NCBI GenBank assembly: GCA_030435675.1 | Contig: CM059624.1 | Coordinates: 1,326,769-1,390,768, forward strand | Direction of reading: 5' to 3' | Length of the DNA: 64,000 bases | Source: Steinernema hermaphroditum | Lineage: Eukaryota > Nematoda > Chromadorea > Rhabditida > Steinernematidae | Program-made: the position numbers and the translations under genes | The notes under the pieces: generated by a model | Databases searched by the model: none | Told to the model about the DNA's origin: nothing | Seen by the model: the letters and a program-made list of their open reading frames with translations, nothing else | Part shown: positions 1 to 10,963 of the stretch, piece after piece | Position numbering within the stretch: the stretch's first letter is position 1 | How the letters are laid out: each line of letters opens with the position of its first letter

Positions 1-408
1 TTCCCTGCCCACAGGAAGCCAACCTCTGTATGAACTATCGGCTTCAGAATATCCTAGTGCTTCAATCGGAAGAAGCGGGGAGCAAAAAGTCCGAACTTGT
101 CGCGTTCCTTCTACTTGTCTTCGATGATATTTGTCTATTTTGAGGTACGCGAAAGAATGTTACACTCTTTTTCGGCTCTAAGAGCACACCGTTTGTTAGT
201 CATCATTCATCATTAGATTCCTTGATGTTTGCTAGTTTTGAATCCAGTCAAAACTATTTTCTATCCACTGACCAGGCACAAACATCATGTTGCCCTCGTC
301 GCAGTTTTGTCAACGACGCCTGCCCACACGGCCCACGTTTGTCGTCTCCTGTCGCCGTCGCTTCTTATCACCTCCAGTGACGTCGACCTCATGAGCATCC
401 GGTGATAT
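1..408. other. Left-edge intergenic sequence
   Basis: No coding reading frame is supportable here. It is the upstream flank of the purple acid phosphatase gene. The last 150 bases before its first ATG are CG-rich (repeated cgtcg steps), like the short GC-rich stretches before several other genes in the window, so it may hold the promoter. I see no TATA box that I would defend. Confidence 0.4.
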
Positions 409-2809
409 ATGTATAACCACTCCAATTCCATAGTACTCGGAGTTCATCGGATGCTTCTTCCCTTATCGCTATTCGGCCTCTTTGCTCTCGGCTGGACGAC
501 TAATCCGTCGCCGAGCCAAGTCCATCTGTCCTACCATGGAAAACCCGATGAAATGGTCGTCACTTGGATTACGTTCGAGAAGGGTATGCCTACGTGAATT
601 GGACACAAACACGTCCAAATTACAGTGGATACGGAAAAGAGCTACGTTCTCTATGGAACCGACTGGCACAACCTAACTGAGAAGGCCATTCCCTATCACG
701 TGCACAGTTTTATCGTTCCGGGAGTCGATGAGATCGAGAGATGGGTCTACAGGACGAAGTTGACTGGATTGAAGGAGAGAACGCGATATTGTATGGTTAA
801 ATATTATCATAAAAAGCAGCTACTTCTCCTTAGACTATCGAGCTGGAAACGACTACAAACTGTCGAACATGTTCAACTTCAAGTCATTCGCCGAAGATAT
901 GACCAACTTTACTGTGTGCATCTACGGAGACCTGGGCCTGGAAAACGGAGTGTCTACTGACGCTGTCATTAGCGCTGCCCAAGAAGGACAGTTCGACCTC
1001 ATCATTCACATCGGTTGGCCACTAAGCGGATTCCACAGTAAACGAGAATGGACTTTTTAGGCGATCTGGCCTACGACATGCACTCAGAGAAAGGAACCAT
1101 CGGGGATAAGTTTTTCGACAAGATCACACCGATCAGTGCCTTCATTCCCTACATGACTGTCGCAGGAAATCACGAGCATAAACATGACTTCGAGCACTAC
1201 AAGAGCCGATTGACAATGCCTCACAATGGCGCTGGAGTCCATGACAATCAGTTCTACAGGTTAGTCATAGGCGTGTCAACGCACACCTTCAAGATAGATA
1301 CGCAGAAGACAACGTCAAAAGGCTACATTTTAGGGGGTTAGTACCCGCTCTTAGGTAAAGTATAGCATGACGCCAAAGCGTAAAGTACGTCTCATGGGGC
1401 CTTTGCTGATAAGGTGATGCAAGAGACACCAAACGTGACTTTTGCATCTTGTAGATTGTCGATCAAAGATAATGTTCATAGCTCAAACACTGTGATGATG
1501 AGACGTTTCGCGGTTGAAAAGAGGGACAAGTAGCTCTGCGGATAGTAAGACACCGGTGGTACGCACGAGAAAGCTTTTTGGCCAACCTTAACCATCTGAT
1601 AGGCACTGATAGGCATGGGTCTGCGGGCGTCAAGATCGGTGTTCATGAAATGGTTTGAACTACGGTGGACAGGTTCGAAACCGGAACGAACAAGTTCGGA
1701 TCCGGTCGTATGCAAAGCTTTTTTTTATGTATTTTCAATCGTCTTCTTTTATTTCTTCCAAATTTACTTATCCAGAATCAGACAAAGCTGGACAGTCCCC
1801 TTTTGTGATTTCAAGCGTTCCTCGTCAGTTTTCGACCGTTTCGACCTTGTCCCCTCTGGAATGAGCTGGGATTTCGGTCGTTTCAGATTCCAACGAACTA
1901 CTCTTTTGGTGGTTAGCAGAAGATATCTAAGAGGGGACGATCAAAATCACAGGGATATGGTTCAGAGCTCAGGGGGACGGTTGAAATCTCAAACCGAATG
2001 GTCGAAATTCCAGAGGGAGCGGTTCAAATCTCATGGGGTGGCCGAGATCCCGGGGGATGGTTCAGATCAAGGATCAATTACGATTTCAGTTTCAATCTCG
2101 GTCAAGTCCACTTCATCGGACTTAGTTCCGAATATTACGGCTACGATCATGTAGAGCACATCAAGAAACAATATCGTTGGTTGGAGAAGGACCTGACCGT
2201 AGGAATCAAAACCATACTATCGACAATGCTGTTCTCATTTAGGAAAACACGAAGCCTTGGATAATCGCCTACATGCACCGTCCCTACTACTGCTCCAATC
2301 GCAACGGAAAGAAAAGCGACTGTACAGGAGAGGATAACGAATACATCCGCGTGGGCGACGGCGATGTTCCCGGCCTCGAGAAGATTTTCAACGAACAGGG
2401 TGTAGACATATGCCTCTGGGGCCACAAGCACTTCTACGAGCGTCTTTTCCCCGTCTACAACAATCAGACTTTCTACCAGATGCTCAACGTCTATCGTAAC
2501 ACCGAAACCCCGACCTACATCGTCACCGGTTGCGCTGGAAATCGTGAAAAGCACGCATTCTACTCCGACTACATTCCCTCGTACTCGGCTGTCCGATCCG
2601 AAGAGTATGGCTACATGGTCATGAAGGTGTTCAACTCGACCCATATCCACGTTCGGCAGATGTCCGCCGAAAGTGGCAAATTCGTTGACGACTTATGGAT
2701 CACGAAGACGGAGGGATACAGGCCTGGTGTGAAGAACGCTCCGGTGTATGGACGGAAGATTGATAAGGAGAGACTGAGGCAGATCAATGAGGATAGTGAC
2801 TGGGACTAA
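409..2809 (+). CDS. Purple acid phosphatase (secreted metallophosphoesterase)
   Basis: Six exons: 409-583, 626-790, 834-1013, 1061-1259, 2090-2198 and 2243-2809, joined in phase to give about 464 aa. Purple acid phosphatases hydrolyse phosphate monoesters with a dinuclear metal centre and are usually secreted or lysosomal. All five metal-binding blocks are visible: GDLG (about residue 145), GDLAYD (174), GNHE (209), AYMHRP, and GHKHFYER near the C-terminus. The N-terminus has a hydrophobic signal peptide followed by PSPSQVHLSYHG, the usual start of the mature domain. The first ATG is at 409, but the ATG at 451 puts the signal peptide right at the N-terminus and may be the true start. Intron 4 is about 830 nt and holds a degenerate tandem repeat; the other introns are 42-47 nt. 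A polyadenylation signal (AATAAA) lies at 2919. The fold and full motif set make the family secure; the substrate is unknown. Confidence 0.93.
1933..2075. repeat. Degenerate 20-22 nt minisatellite in phosphatase intron 4
   Basis: About seven consecutive units follow the pattern GGGGAyGGTTCAAATCTCA with drift (for example gggggacggttgaaatctc, gagcggttcaaatctcat and gggggatggttcagatc). Units run head to tail with a period near 20-22 nt. The same unit recurs at 63.42-63.48 kb, so this is a family rather than a one-off slippage event. Confidence 0.6.
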
Positions 2810-3708
2810 TCTACGTGTGAACAATTCCGATTTATAAACAAATATCTTCTTTTTTCTTGCTTTTCGCTGAAATGTAATCCCTAAAATCGCTAGGAAACTG
2901 TTCGCTAGGATCGGTATGAATAAAGTGCAGATGATCAGAGACAAAGGGCGTGCAGGAAGAGGGCAAGGGAGGGGGTTCTTTGATCGGCTCCACTCTCTTC
3001 GCATCGTTCCTCGCCAACAGTAGCACTTTTCCGCAGTGCATGATCCTTGAATGGCCGGTTACAGTCGGCACGGGTTTGCTTCGGTACTCAGCAGCCAACT
3101 GAAAACGTAGGAATGAGGAGCCTATGGCAACGCAAGTTCAAACCAGAGCCGGCCCCGGCTCGGATTCCGAAATTTTCCTGAGTGCGCTGCAGGTAATTCC
3201 ACCGAAGCACGGTCTTTGCAGTTCTTAATGAAAAAATGCCCTATCTTACTTTTAATTTCTATTTTCGATCAATTTAAAGTGATGCTGTGGATGGCCTTAT
3301 CATTACAGTGACAGACGGTCTACTTTGCCTGACTGCTTTATCAGACAGACGGCTAAAATGGACGCTTATCCAATTCACTGGCGCAATAACGTAATATATC
3401 GAACTTCCAAATTATAAACAAAGTGTGAAAACGAGAGTTCTTTGGGAGTTCTTTATTTGATGTAACTGATTGCTCTGATTGCTAGAATATCCGTAATACT
3501 CCCGCTCGAATCTTATGAAAAAATCTCAGGCTCTCTTAGCAGGTCGAGCTTTTTAAGCTTGAGATTACGAAGCAGAGATAGATTTGATGTTCATGAGGAA
3601 ATCTTGAACCCAATCTTGGCTGGTGCCATCGAATTCAGGTGATAGTTCTTCGACGAATACTGCGATAGTTCCGATACGAGAGCACAGCAATCGAATGTCA
3701 GACACAGA
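2810..3708. other. Intergenic with interspersed repeat copy
   Basis: This is the space between convergent genes, the phosphatase (+) and the DUF19 gene (-). It contains the phosphatase polyadenylation signal at 2919. At about 2930-3190 there is a degenerate copy of the interspersed repeat also seen at 12.3, 31.0 and 32.1 kb; the shared stretch gagccggccccgg lies near 3148. No coding frame is supportable in the rest. Confidence 0.45.
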
Positions 3709-4442
3709 TTAACACTGAAGCAAGCTAGGGTCACAGACGTGCGTGTTTGCTTGAATGGAAGCCTTTTTGAAGTTGCAGACGTACTTCGACACTCCCTGGC
3801 CGCACTCGTTCGAGTAGACCTTGCGATAGCAGTTGATATAGGTGTTGTAGTAGTCGCACTTGAATCCACTGGCCATGTTCTCCTGGAGCTGCTCATCACA
3901 AGCTCGAAGCTGGTCACTGCTGGAGGGATCTCTCCGCACGGAGTGGAGGCAGTAGAAGTTATCGATCAGCGCTAGAACATGCGATAAAGGACTGAACCTT
4001 TCTGTATAAATGGAGTTACTCTTGTACCCAGCACCACACTGATAAAGCTGCTGGTGGAAATCCGTTTGATACACGACAGCTTCGTTCCTTTGAACACCCA
4101 TGGAACCTTCAAAAACCAATGTGGTCATACAGGCGTCGACCATGGAGCCCAGGCACTTCTCCAGCTCGTGCTGCCACTGGCACACATTCTTCTGTCCTGG
4201 AACAGCCGCGTGGTCCAAGTAGATAGCCCGAGCAGTGGCATAGGAAACATAGTCGGCAAGGGGGTTGGTGCTGATGTTGAAGTTTTGAATGTACGTATCG
4301 AAGCAGGTCTTTAGGGTCTAAAGAGTATGATATGTTTAGAATAGCCGACAGTCAGCCATACAGTAGCATTGCAGGTGCCGAAAATAGGAGAAGCTGAAGA
4401 CGAACAGGCTAGCAGAGCCAAGAGAGCGAGTGAAAGCTGCAT
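3709..4442 (-). CDS. Secreted cysteine-rich protein, DUF19 / T20D4.11-like
   Basis: Two exons on the minus strand: 4442-4362 (27 codons) and 4317-3709, joined in phase over a 44-nt intron for 229 aa. Exon 1 encodes a textbook signal peptide (MQLSLALLALLACSSSAS), which fixes the start. The mature part has about 14 cysteines spread over the full length, with pairs such as NVCQWQHELEKC and FKCDYYNTYINC. That spacing and length match the nematode-specific DUF19 (T20D4.11-like) secreted family, whose molecular function is not established. It is probably exported and disulphide-bonded. The family call is by pattern, not by alignment. Confidence 0.8.
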
Positions 4443-4977
4443 GATTGACTTGTGGAATGGAAGTGAATTGATCGGTTTATATGAAGTTCTTATCAGTTAT
4501 GACGCGAAGAAGAGCGTGTGGGCAGTTGCCGCCCACGGACAGCTTGCGTAGAGTGACTACAATGTAACTTGTTTGAAGACTTAGCGGTGTTAGGAACCAT
4601 GTGAGACATCAAAGTACAATGGATTGTCGTCCAGAGCGACGTTTTCCACTTTATGGAGAAGACGTTAAGGCGCAACAACGGTTTCTATCCATAAAATGAG
4701 CTGGGATTGTGTCGTAGAATGGCGAAAACCTTGATTAAAATATGTATCTTTATGGCAATAAACATTGTAATATTCAGTGGTTTTCTTATAATGTTGTGAT
4801 GTTCAGTGGCAAGACGGTGGAACTACGACAACATACATAAAATCGTTCTCCCTATTGATATCTCCTGAACTATTAAGAAGCTGTTATTTATTCTTCAACT
4901 ATTCTAAATCACTGTAATAAGTTCACAAAGTGTACTTAGTATTACGGAGGCGTTTCTTGCAGAACCATCCATCAGCG
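4443..4977. other. Intergenic, no feature seen
   Basis: AT-rich sequence between two minus-strand genes. It should contain the DUF19 promoter next to 4442 and the 3' end of the neighbouring gene. Short ORFs on both strands here lack any protein-like composition or splice support. Confidence 0.35.
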
Positions 4978-5526
4978 TTAGGTCCAAGCTTCAGCTGTCT
5001 TCGGTTCATACTGCCAAGAGAACGGGTTGTCCTTCGGCTTTATGATACCGACGACCACATGGTACTTTTCTTTTATCTCCAGTAACTGATAGCTTCTGAA
5101 TTATTAAGTTCAATTATTAAATATTTAACCTTTTCCTTACGGATCAATAGTGACACCTTGAGGTGGAGTAACGCGGTGCCTTTGCACCAATGGTTGGGCT
5201 GGATTCGGGAAAGGAGTTGCTGCGAAGTGCGCTCCTGGGACACGCCTGTCGGCTCGGCGGGCGTCCTCCGTGTGGCTGTTTCCTTCTGCAGGCGACTGTT
5301 GATGAACACCTTTTGAAGCCGTGTGTTCGTCGACCGTTTGCACTTCGGCAATGCCGGTCGGTACTCCTGGTTGTGGGAAACTCACAAACAAAACGGAAAG
5401 TGATTTACGATTTTGAAGCCTCCGTTCGTTCTTCGTCTGCTGCTCTCTTGGATTGCTCGGGGTGAAGTATGCCGCGGCGACTTGAGACAGTTTTCGCGTG
5501 GACCGATCCACGTTGCAGTTGTCCAA
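4978..5526 (-). CDS. Unrecognised proline-rich protein, 5' end unresolved
   Basis: Two minus-strand exons fit in phase: one ending at 5141 (donor gtaagg) and one at 5095-4978 after a 45-nt intron. The junction reads GVTIDP|SYQLLEIKEKY, and the protein ends in a well-composed tail (NPFSWQYEPKTAEAWT). The upstream exon is rich in Pro, Gln, Arg and Glu. An optional in-frame 42-nt intron (roughly 5354-5395) may also be removed. The open frame continues above 5526 to about 5590 with protein-like codons but has no ATG, so at least one 5' exon is missing from this model. I recognise no domain. The composition suggests a small soluble protein; nothing supports a specific function. Confidence 0.45.
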
Positions 5527-5599
5527 TTCACCAGTAGAAACGACGAAACGTTGATCGAGAGGGACCGGGGGAAGCGACCTCTCTCTTTCTTTTCACAGT

Positions 5600-6040
5600 C
5601 ACAAGTGGTTTATTCGACGCCGTCGGCGGAGGCCGCGCGGCGTCGTAAACTCAAAACAAAACACATTACAGAAAAGGTCGCAGGCGCCGCGACAAATCAG
5701 GGCCGATCTCCGAGATAGCGCTGTGTTGCAGCAGTTGGAGAATAAGACTCTCGTTTTTGTCAAAATTTGATTGAACTTCACAGCACACTGAAGACTGTTT
5801 CATTTATATAAGTCCGTGTTCAGTTCGGCACAAGTGATTTAGGGGTTACGGTTTACTCTTCCAGGTCTGCTTGTATGCCAAGATTCAACTTAATCGGATA
5901 TACGAGAATTCTCCGAGGCACTCTGATCTAAAGTGATGTTCTAATGAAATTTATTTAATTGAGAAAGTCAGATATAGAGAGTTGCACAAGCATGTTATAC
6001 ATAAAAACTGCTTCTTATCGCAGATTAAAGGGCGAAGGAT
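5600..6040. other. Intergenic between two minus-strand genes
   Basis: This holds the presumed 5' region of the 5.0-5.5 kb gene and the 3' flank of the F-box-like gene. A GC-rich inverted repeat (gacgccg ... cggcgtc) sits at about 5616-5646. The region may include the missing first exon of the upstream-neighbour model; I could not identify it. Confidence 0.3.
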
Positions 6041-6892
6041 TCATGGGACAGGACAAAAGTAGATGTACCGCTCGCCGTACCTCCACTTGACATATCCTCG
6101 ACGGGTCTTATGGAACATTGCATCTTTTCCCTTTGGAAACTTCGCTCGGAGCGCCCTCTCCTCTGCTTTAGAAGGTCGCTCATGAAAAATCGTCAAGTCT
6201 TGCGAAAAAGGATTCTTAGCCTTAGTCCAAATTTCGATGACTCTTCTTGTGAAATCAAACGATAGATTAAGCATGTTCTCATTGTTCTGCATGCGGACGT
6301 ACTTCAGAGATTTGCCTTGAGTTGCAGCTCTGAAGAGAGCATTTTCCAACTCTTCACTATCTTCCGGTCGGCCCATGTACTTACACTTGTTGACCTCTAT
6401 CTCCTGCACGTAATCGCAAAGGAGCAGCTTTTCCAGCCAGGTTAGGACCTCTGAATCTCGATCGAAAGTGCATTTATCGATTTGAAGCTTGCTGACGAAG
6501 CGAGGCCAGAAGCTCTCGAAGCCTGCCTCGACGCCGTCGGTGTCCAGCATTTCCAGTTCACTTATGGCCACCCGATGCAACGCCTTCTGTACAAGTGCAC
6601 CGTCGACTCTTCTTATTGTATCTGGAGGACTATCGCTGACAAACAGCTTCCCGTAAACAGGGTAGTCTTTGTATTTCGATGGCTTAGGGAAGTGTCTGCA
6701 GAAGTATCTTCTTCCACCTTCCTCCTCGTCGTCGTAGTAGAGCTGCCAATCGACATCTGGATATCTCTTCTCATAGACGCGATGGGCGGCGTTGCGCCAC
6801 GTGCAACTGAAGTTGTCCCGTAGCAAGAGAGTGGTGTTCTCCGGGAGAAGGCAGATGACGGATTCGCAGAAGAGATTCGGGATCGTATTCAT
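6041..6892 (-). CDS. F-box-like family protein, member A
   Basis: A single uninterrupted exon of 283 aa starting MNTIPNLFCESV. It is clearly paralogous to the genes at 56.7 kb and 61.8 kb. All three share an N-terminal M-x-x-x-P-x-x-F-x-E-x-V motif, a central FWP[NR][YF]V block followed by a C-F/T pair, a Y-[EM]-G ... E-[DN] block, an NLS/NIT-D/R-F segment and a C-terminal HK[ST]x-GxxxW block. The N-terminal 40 residues resemble a divergent F-box and the rest looks like irregular leucine-rich repeats. If so, it would act as a substrate receptor in an SCF ubiquitin ligase. The F-box label is inference; the paralogy is seen directly. A variable acidic stretch (YYDDEEEGG) is private to this copy. 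Confidence 0.72.
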   Translation of the reverse strand: MNTIPNLFCESVICLLPENTTLLLRDNFSCTWRNAAHRVYEKRYPDVDWQLYYDDEEEGGRRYFCRHFPKPSKYKDYPVYGKLFVSDSPPDTIRRVDGALVQKALHRVAISELEMLDTDGVEAGFESFWPRFVSKLQIDKCTFDRDSEVLTWLEKLLLCDYVQEIEVNKCKYMGRPEDSEELENALFRAATQGKSLKYVRMQNNENMLNLSFDFTRRVIEIWTKAKNPFSQDLTIFHERPSKAEERALRAKFPKGKDAMFHKTRRGYVKWRYGERYIYFCPVP

Positions 6893-8519
6893 CGTGCCGA
6901 CCGCGCCGCGTGCTGTGGAAGGCGCGCGGTGGACGGAATGTGCGATTTGGTCGATGAACGCCGGCTTTATGAGGCCGCGCTTTTTCGCGCACGGTGACCA
7001 AAATGTGTGAAGTCGCGTTGGGAATGCATTGCTCGCTGGTAATTGTCATGCAACATCTAGCATAAAACAGTCGGCTTACAGGCCCCGGAGCTACGGTACA
7101 AGACAATTACTAACAAAGAACCTTGCGAAGTGTCCACCTTAGATCTGAAACTTTTCATAAAAGTTAGTACTCGAGTACATGATACAGTGGTTCATGTAAT
7201 CTCTGTTTCTGTTGCCCATAAAAAACGCCAAACAATTCTTAAAAAATAACACTTATTAAAATTCCAAAAAAGTGTCGCCGTCTTCGGATTTCGTCACTTT
7301 GGTAAAGGGGTGCTTATCGTTCTTATTATTATGCTTGTATTTTCGTTTTGGTATGCTTGCGGGAAGTAGCATCACTGTCAGTCGCAGCGTTTCCATTTTG
7401 GACCGGTAGGCACGACGAGCGGTCGGTTGCCTTGTTCGTTGTGGCTGTTCGTTCGCACGGTGGTCGTAGCATCGCATTTGGTTTTGTGCAACTTGTTCGC
7501 TGCCCGACCATCAACGCTGCCAAGCCGAAGATCCGCTACAACATCAAAGTCTGCGCCGTCAGCCGCACCGGAATGTCAAAGTGCTAAGTGTCAACCGGAA
7601 TCCGTGTCTTCGCTGCTTCCAAGCCCGCCCATACTGATGGGATCGCTGCGTTTGAGTTGGATGTCGTGCCGAAGATTGAAGAAGACAAGACGATACTGTG
7701 TGATATTTGCTCTCTTTTGTGCGATAATACATGTCTTGCACTGCATAACGTCGTCGATTCAAGAGATAAACCTCGAAAGATCGAAATCCCATGTAGGCAC
7801 AAACATCTGCTCGCTTCAGCGACCGAGGGCGTAAACATAAAAAAAAAATACATATGTTCGATACGATTTAATGAGTTCCCTTATCCCCTATAAACAAATG
7901 GAGAACCGACAGATCCATTGGTCTGTTTGCGTTTTTTTCCATTCGCATGGCACAGACACCCATACAAAATAAGGACACTGAGGGGAACCGAACCCGGCAC
8001 CGTCCGCTTACAATCGATACACGTTTGCAATGAGCCACACAGACACTTAGGATCCCATCTCTCTGCTACCACTATGTCTTTGATGATACTAGGCTCTAAT
8101 TAAAGTCAGAACTTTGCGTTCATTTGATTCTCAGAAATCATTCATTATCGTCCACAATTTCGCAGTAAATGAAATAGCGGTTGAAGAGCCAAATGTTGAA
8201 AGTTTTATTAATTTTATGTTCTTAAAGAGCAAACTCAATTTGTTTTCATAACAGTTGGATGTGAGCAGAAGAGGAAAACACCCCTCTTGCTAACTATCAA
8301 TGCAGTCATAAAACTCACTCAAGCAACGATCCCAAATCCAATTCGTCTATGGATTAGTGCCTAATGACACCTCCACGATCCCCTCTTTGTCCACGCGATT
8401 ACCATACAAATACACGCGATTCAATCACATCGCGAAGCGCCATTCTATCGATTGTGTTTGTTCTGTTCGTGTCGCTCGCCTCTGCGTTTCTATCCATTTC
8501 CGCTCCACTATTGTAAAAG
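6893..8519. other. Intergenic: GC-rich patch, possible decayed coding sequence, SINE
   Basis: About 6895-7010 is CG-rich and abuts the start of the F-box-like gene. Between about 7430 and 7800 on the plus strand the composition is codon-like: a frame rich in GCC, AAG, ATC and GTC codons is interrupted by a stop at 7585 and then resumes. That suggests a decayed gene rather than an active one. A tRNA-derived SINE occupies 7880-8046 on the minus strand. The remainder upstream of TAF13 is AT-rich with nothing supportable. Confidence 0.35.
7880..8046 (-). mobile_element. tRNA-derived SINE, copy 1
   Basis: On the minus strand the head reads tgtgtggctcattgcaaacg (A-box region), then cgggttcggttcc (B-box), a body of about 100 nt, and the tail cggttctccatttgtttata. 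The copy at 53.01-53.18 kb has the same order and closely similar sequence at both ends, including a shared TATAGGGGAT tail. The head resembles tRNA-Arg in its A-box (compare TGGCGCAATGGATAACGCG of a typical tRNA-Arg). This is a non-autonomous element; it depends on a LINE that is not visible here. Confidence 0.65.
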
Positions 8520-8931
8520 ATGACGAGTCACGACTTCGCCGCATCTGACGATGATGACTTTATTGACGAGGAAACCCTTCCTGCTGCGTCGTTGGGTAAG
8601 CGGGAGTCGATTAGTCGAGAGCTGAGGAATCTGCTTTATTCTTATGGCGATAATAAGGTACCATATTATAATTTCACAACATGCATAGGCGCTATTTAAG
8701 GTGCCTTATGACAAAACACTGGAGACGTTCGAGCGTATTGTAACGGGGTATGTGGCCATGATTAGTACCCGTGCACTGAAAGTTGGAAAGCCAGGGAAGC
8801 TGAATCTGGAGGATATCTACTACTTGATAAGAAGAGATCATAAGAAGTGTACACGAGTGAAGCAGCTGCTCACTATGAGCGAAGAGCTGAAGAAGGCCAG
8901 AAAGGCTTTTGACGAACCTACCGAATTTTAG
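8520..8931 (+). CDS. taf-13: TAF13, transcription initiation factor TFIID subunit 13
   Basis: Two exons, 8520-8657 and 8701-8931, separated by a 43-nt intron ending in tttaag, giving 122 aa. TAF13 forms a histone-fold heterodimer with TAF11 within TFIID, in the nucleus. The fold region begins at ISRELRNLLYSYGD, continues LEDIYYLIRRDHKK and ends LLTMSEELKKARKAFDE. All three stretches line up with the conserved TAF13 blocks (SKELRCMMYGFGD, VEDIVFLIRKDPRK and LLTMNEELKRARKAFDE in vertebrates). The N-terminus is short and acidic, ahead of the histone fold. The length is normal for the family. This is a single-copy housekeeping gene and the most certain orthology call in the window besides FOS. 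Confidence 0.96.
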
Positions 8932-9826
8932 TGGCTGTAAGAATATGCTCATTATTTTGATAAATACGGGAAGAATATTAAAAGTCTGGTAATCTGGAAG
9001 CTGACGTTCGATTGTTTTCTCTAGATCTGCTCACTTGAAATCACTTCAAGTGTCCGCGACTTTTTTATATTGACGATTCTGGCGAGATAAGAGTAGTTTA
9101 CTCACGGTTCAATCCGTAAAACGTTTCGGTACTGCCGCCTCGGAGCCGAAAAACTAAGCCGGCCGCTACAACACATACTGGGGACAACACTGTTCTATTT
9201 TTTCTCTGTTGACCTGCGCTCTGTTCCCCATATCGAATCCGATCGGATACAATAAAATCGAACGTCGCCTTTCCGTTGCTCTATGCTCTTTATCTCCCGT
9301 CATCTGCGCTCTCTTCGCACCACATCTCGCGAAAGGTATATGTTGCCGGGCGCCAGCCTGGAGCCAACTCAGGCTCGGCCTGGTTCAGTTGACATCTCTG
9401 GCTGTTCCTTATGTTCCCACGTGGTTTTTGATGTTCTTTTTTTTCTCCGTTTCTCAACGCCGAGCGCGAATTCAAGTCAACCTGGAAATCCAAAGAATGC
9501 AATTCAAACGACGAAGCGCTACTGGGCTAGCGAGGAAATGATACTCAGCTCAGGCACGATGCAAGGCTGATCGATCTCCCCTGCATCACTCTACTTGTAA
9601 TTAGCGTTTCTGGGCCATCTTGGGCACGGTTGTTAAATATAAATAAGACGGCTGTTTCTCGTTCAACTGACGGTCGTCGACAGACAGGCCACCCCTACCG
9701 TACTCTCTGAACAGTTAAGAATTGACACGTCTCTGTAGGGAACAAAGAAGGCCGGGTCGGTTCTGTGCTCATTCATCAATTATTCTTTTAATATCAGTTG
9801 CTCACAGTTACATAACAAAGTATAAC
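8932..9826. other. Intergenic with degenerate interspersed repeat
   Basis: This is the space after TAF13 and after the 3' end of the small secreted-peptide gene. At about 9130-9400 there is a degenerate copy of the interspersed repeat shared with 2.9, 12.3, 31.0 and 32.1 kb (common pieces: tactggggacaac and ctctcttcgcacc). I see no coding frame worth reporting. Confidence 0.4.
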
Positions 9827-10039
9827 TTATCGGCCATATCCTCCAGGATATCCAACGAATCCATTTCGAATTGGTGCAGCTAAACTCACAATGCAGTCAC
9901 ACAAATGCTCACCTATCACCACCATACCGAAAGCTCTCACAGGTGGACGCTGTGGACGATAGAAACCGTAGATCGGCGGGTAGGCGACACAAATAGTGAC
10001 AACAAAAAAGATGATGAGAACCACAAGGCGCAGGAACAT
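9827..10039 (-). CDS. Small secreted peptide 1 (Gly/Tyr/Pro-rich tail)
   Basis: Two exons on the minus strand, 10039-9928 and 9879-9827, joined in phase over a 48-nt intron to give 54 aa. The N-terminus MFLRLVVLIIFFVVTICVAY is a clear signal peptide. The mature part is about 34 residues, with YPPIYGFYRPQRPP first and a glycine/tyrosine ending (GFVGYPGGYGR). Nematode antimicrobial or neuropeptide-like precursors often look like this, but there is no diagnostic processing site, so the role stays open. A second gene with a similar MF-x-RL signal start lies 144 bp upstream on the same strand. Confidence 0.72.
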   Translation of the reverse strand: MFLRLVVLIIFFVVTICVAYPPIYGFYRPQRPPVRAFGMVVIGEHLCDCIVSLAAPIRNGFVGYPGGYGR

Positions 10040-10182
10040 GTCGATGAAGAACTAATCCAATTGGGGTTATGACCCTTCTTATATACCACGTTTTCACTGT
10101 TTTGAACCTGTTCCGATTTGTCAAAGAGACTGTTTTGCGCAAAGTTTGTTTGGCGAAACGTTTATTACCACAAAAACACAAC

Positions 10183-10356
10183 TCAACCAGATTTGTAAGC
10201 TTGGATTTGCGCGTTTATTTTAGCCAAGTCGTCTTGATTCAGCGGACGGTTAGGTAGACTTAGCGGCGTGTTGAGAAAGACGTCGGGATATATGGGACCG
10301 GCTAGGATATCAACGATCAGGAAGACCATGAAGAGGAGGCACAGACGAACAAACAT
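10183..10356 (-). CDS. Small secreted peptide 2
   Basis: A single exon of 57 aa running from an ATG at 10356 to a TGA at 10183. It begins with a signal peptide (MFVRLCLLFMVFLIVDILA), followed by a mature part of about 38 residues (GPIYPDVFLNTPLSLPNRPL, then an amphipathic stretch to the end). It shares the MF-[LV]-RL start and a PIY motif with the gene at 9827-10039, so the two may be a diverged tandem duplication. It has no cysteines in the mature part and no dibasic cleavage sites. The function is unknown; an extracellular effector or signalling peptide is the likely class. Confidence 0.68.
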   Translation of the reverse strand: MFVRLCLLFMVFLIVDILAGPIYPDVFLNTPLSLPNRPLNQDDLAKINAQIQAYKSG

Positions 10357-10963
10357 TGCAATTTGTAAACTGACTAATTTTCGCTATTTTTATACTGTTT
10401 TTCTGTTGGCAGGAACTGGTTTTGCGAATGATAAGGAAATTGGTGTAATGTGTAATGGCGCGACATAGTTAGGTGTGGTTAGGGGTGAAAGTGAAACTGA
10501 AAACAACAAATACGATCAAAGTTCTTGATGTTTAGCTCAAGTAGCAACATCGACAGTCAGAAGTAGAAAACCGCGTTCGATAAGGCAGTCTATTTTGTCG
10601 TCATGATAGCGTTTTAAGTGTTTTCAAAATGACAATAAGATCCTCTAGTCACGAGTTTAGGACAATAAGTTGTCTCATGCGTTGTGATGTATCTACTCGA
10701 AAAGGCGCTAGATTTATTTGATGTATATAGTTTAGAAAACGCAGAAGCTCACTAACAAACCTGTTCATTTACGAACTACGACTAATTGAATCTGCAATTA
10801 TTCGCTCACAGGAACTGATCAGTTGTGCAGGATTGCCTGAACCACTGTTTCAATAGTGTAAAATCGAAATAGCTCCGAAAGGAACCAGCACATCGATCGG
10901 TGCGACCTTTTCAGCTTCAAATTGAAACTTTACAGTCGATCAAATAAAAGCGATCATTAATGC
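10357..10963. other. Intergenic, no feature seen
   Basis: AT-rich sequence upstream of the small peptide genes and downstream of the F-box gene. Nothing in either strand is supportable as coding or structured RNA. Confidence 0.35.

Noticed and set aside
1615..2154. 179-codon ORF inside the phosphatase intron
   Set aside because: Translation of the minisatellite; crosses into the next exon in the wrong frame.
7430..7893. Codon-biased plus-strand frame interrupted by a stop at 7585
   Set aside because: Could be a decayed gene, but no family is recognised and a 43-nt splice that removes the stop shifts to a poorer frame.
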